6,780 nt of DNA from Clostridia bacterium (GTDB lineage: Bacteria; Bacillota; Clostridia; Christensenellales; Borkfalkiaceae). Where the stretch lies: contig CAAFZH010000031.1 in the NCBI GenBank assembly GCA_900767495.1, forward strand, positions 1-6,780, given 5' to 3'. Below, in pieces: positions 6,505 to 6,780 of the stretch. Position 1 is the stretch's first letter; each line of letters opens with the position of its first letter. The position numbers were made by a program, and so were the translations under genes. The notes beneath the pieces were generated by a model. That model saw only the letters and a program-made list of their open reading frames with translations. It searched no databases and was not told the DNA's origin.

Positions 6505-6736
6505 CGTCATATTGAGCGCAAGCGAAATATCCCACGACCAAAGTGAAAAGTATATGCCCGGCAGTTCTTCGGTGGGATCCTTCACTCCTATTATGCGGCG
6601 CATAATGCTGACGCATTTAAAACTATCGTTTTGCATTTTTACAAAATGCCTGCGCCTTTATGAATATCTTCGCTCGCAAACCCTTGCAAGCAAGTTTGCT
6701 CACTCGACATTGACAGGATGACGTGAAAAAAAGTAC
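6505..6736 (+). repeat. Composite repeat unit with hairpin-rich insert
   Basis: Positions 6505-6588 are identical over 84 bp to 3412-3495 of unit 1. At CACTCC the sequence departs into a block of about 112 bp (6589-6700) carrying three clean hairpins: ATTATGC/GCATAAT at 6590-6606, GCATTTT/AAAATGC at 6633-6649, and GCAAA-cc-CTTGC/GCAAG-TTTGC at 6676-6699. It then ends in a type II right arm (CACTCGACATTGACAGGATG) and the A-rich linker. No protein is encoded. Confidence 0.8.
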
Positions 6737-6780
6737 GACATATTGAGCGCAAGCGTGGCGATCCCCTTGAAAAAGTATGC
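6735..6780 (+). repeat. Start of a further repeat unit, cut by the window edge
   Basis: Begins ACGACATATTGAGCGCAAGCG, a left arm with one change in the terminal ACGTCAT, then diverges to TGGCGATCCCC and rejoins unit-like sequence (GAAAAAGTATGC). The rest lies beyond the window. Confidence 0.65.

Larger units (their letters stand above)
6436..6780. repeat. Repeat mosaic upstream of scfB
   Basis: A gene-free right edge of 345 bp. In order it holds about 30 bp of unique DNA next to scfB, a decayed type II right arm, a unit whose right half is replaced by a hairpin-rich block, an intact type II right arm, and the start of another unit that runs off the window. No Cys-rich small ORF of SCIFF type was found on either strand here, and no good promoter for scfB was seen between the repeat and the start codon. 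Confidence 0.8.

Noticed and set aside
6436..6780. A hidden scfA (SCIFF peptide) gene upstream of scfB
   Set aside because: Both strands were read for a short Cys-rich ORF; only repeat-derived frames without the six-Cys pattern were seen.

Overview
The window looks like chromosomal DNA of an uncultured anaerobic member of the Clostridia (Firmicutes). The strongest pointer is a clear homologue of the SCIFF-peptide radical SAM maturase (scfB), a gene that is a near-universal marker of that class. A finer placement, such as the gut Christensenellales-type lineages, is only a guess from the base composition and the style of the intergenic repeats. None of the five genes has a recognisable Shine-Dalgarno sequence, and two of them appear to be transcribed as nearly or fully leaderless mRNAs.

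Layout. Positions 1-151 hold no convincing gene; they carry a strong 9-bp hairpin just past the end of the first transcription unit. Positions 152-2807 (minus strand) form a two-gene unit: an ABC-F ATPase followed 10 nt later by an ArsB/SLC13-type ion transporter. Positions 2808-2886 are a compact divergent promoter region with two sigma-A-type promoters back to back, their -35 boxes 3 bp apart. Positions 2887-3363 (plus strand) encode a small two-helix membrane protein with a probable bacterial PH-like domain. Positions 3364-3740 are a tandem array of imperfectly palindromic repeats of about 100 bp, lying between convergent genes. Positions 3741-6435 (minus strand) form a second two-gene unit: scfB, then an Orn/Lys/Arg decarboxylase-family PLP enzyme whose start codon lies 1 nt after the scfB stop. 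Positions 6436-6780 hold more of the same repeat family, including an 84-bp stretch identical to one in the first array.

How the parts fit. ScfB is expected to install thioether cross-links in a small Cys-rich peptide (SCIFF, scfA), which normally sits immediately upstream. Here the upstream space is filled with repeats and no SCIFF peptide is visible, and the gene is instead tightly coupled to an amino-acid decarboxylase. The ABC-F/transporter pair looks like housekeeping or stress physiology; the very short leader argues against the ribosome-mediated attenuation typical of antibiotic-resistance ABC-F genes. I do not see a defence system, mobile element with a transposase, CRISPR array or RNA gene. 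The most unusual material is the repeat mosaic flanking the scfB-decarboxylase pair, the missing scfA partner and the leaderless divergent promoter.
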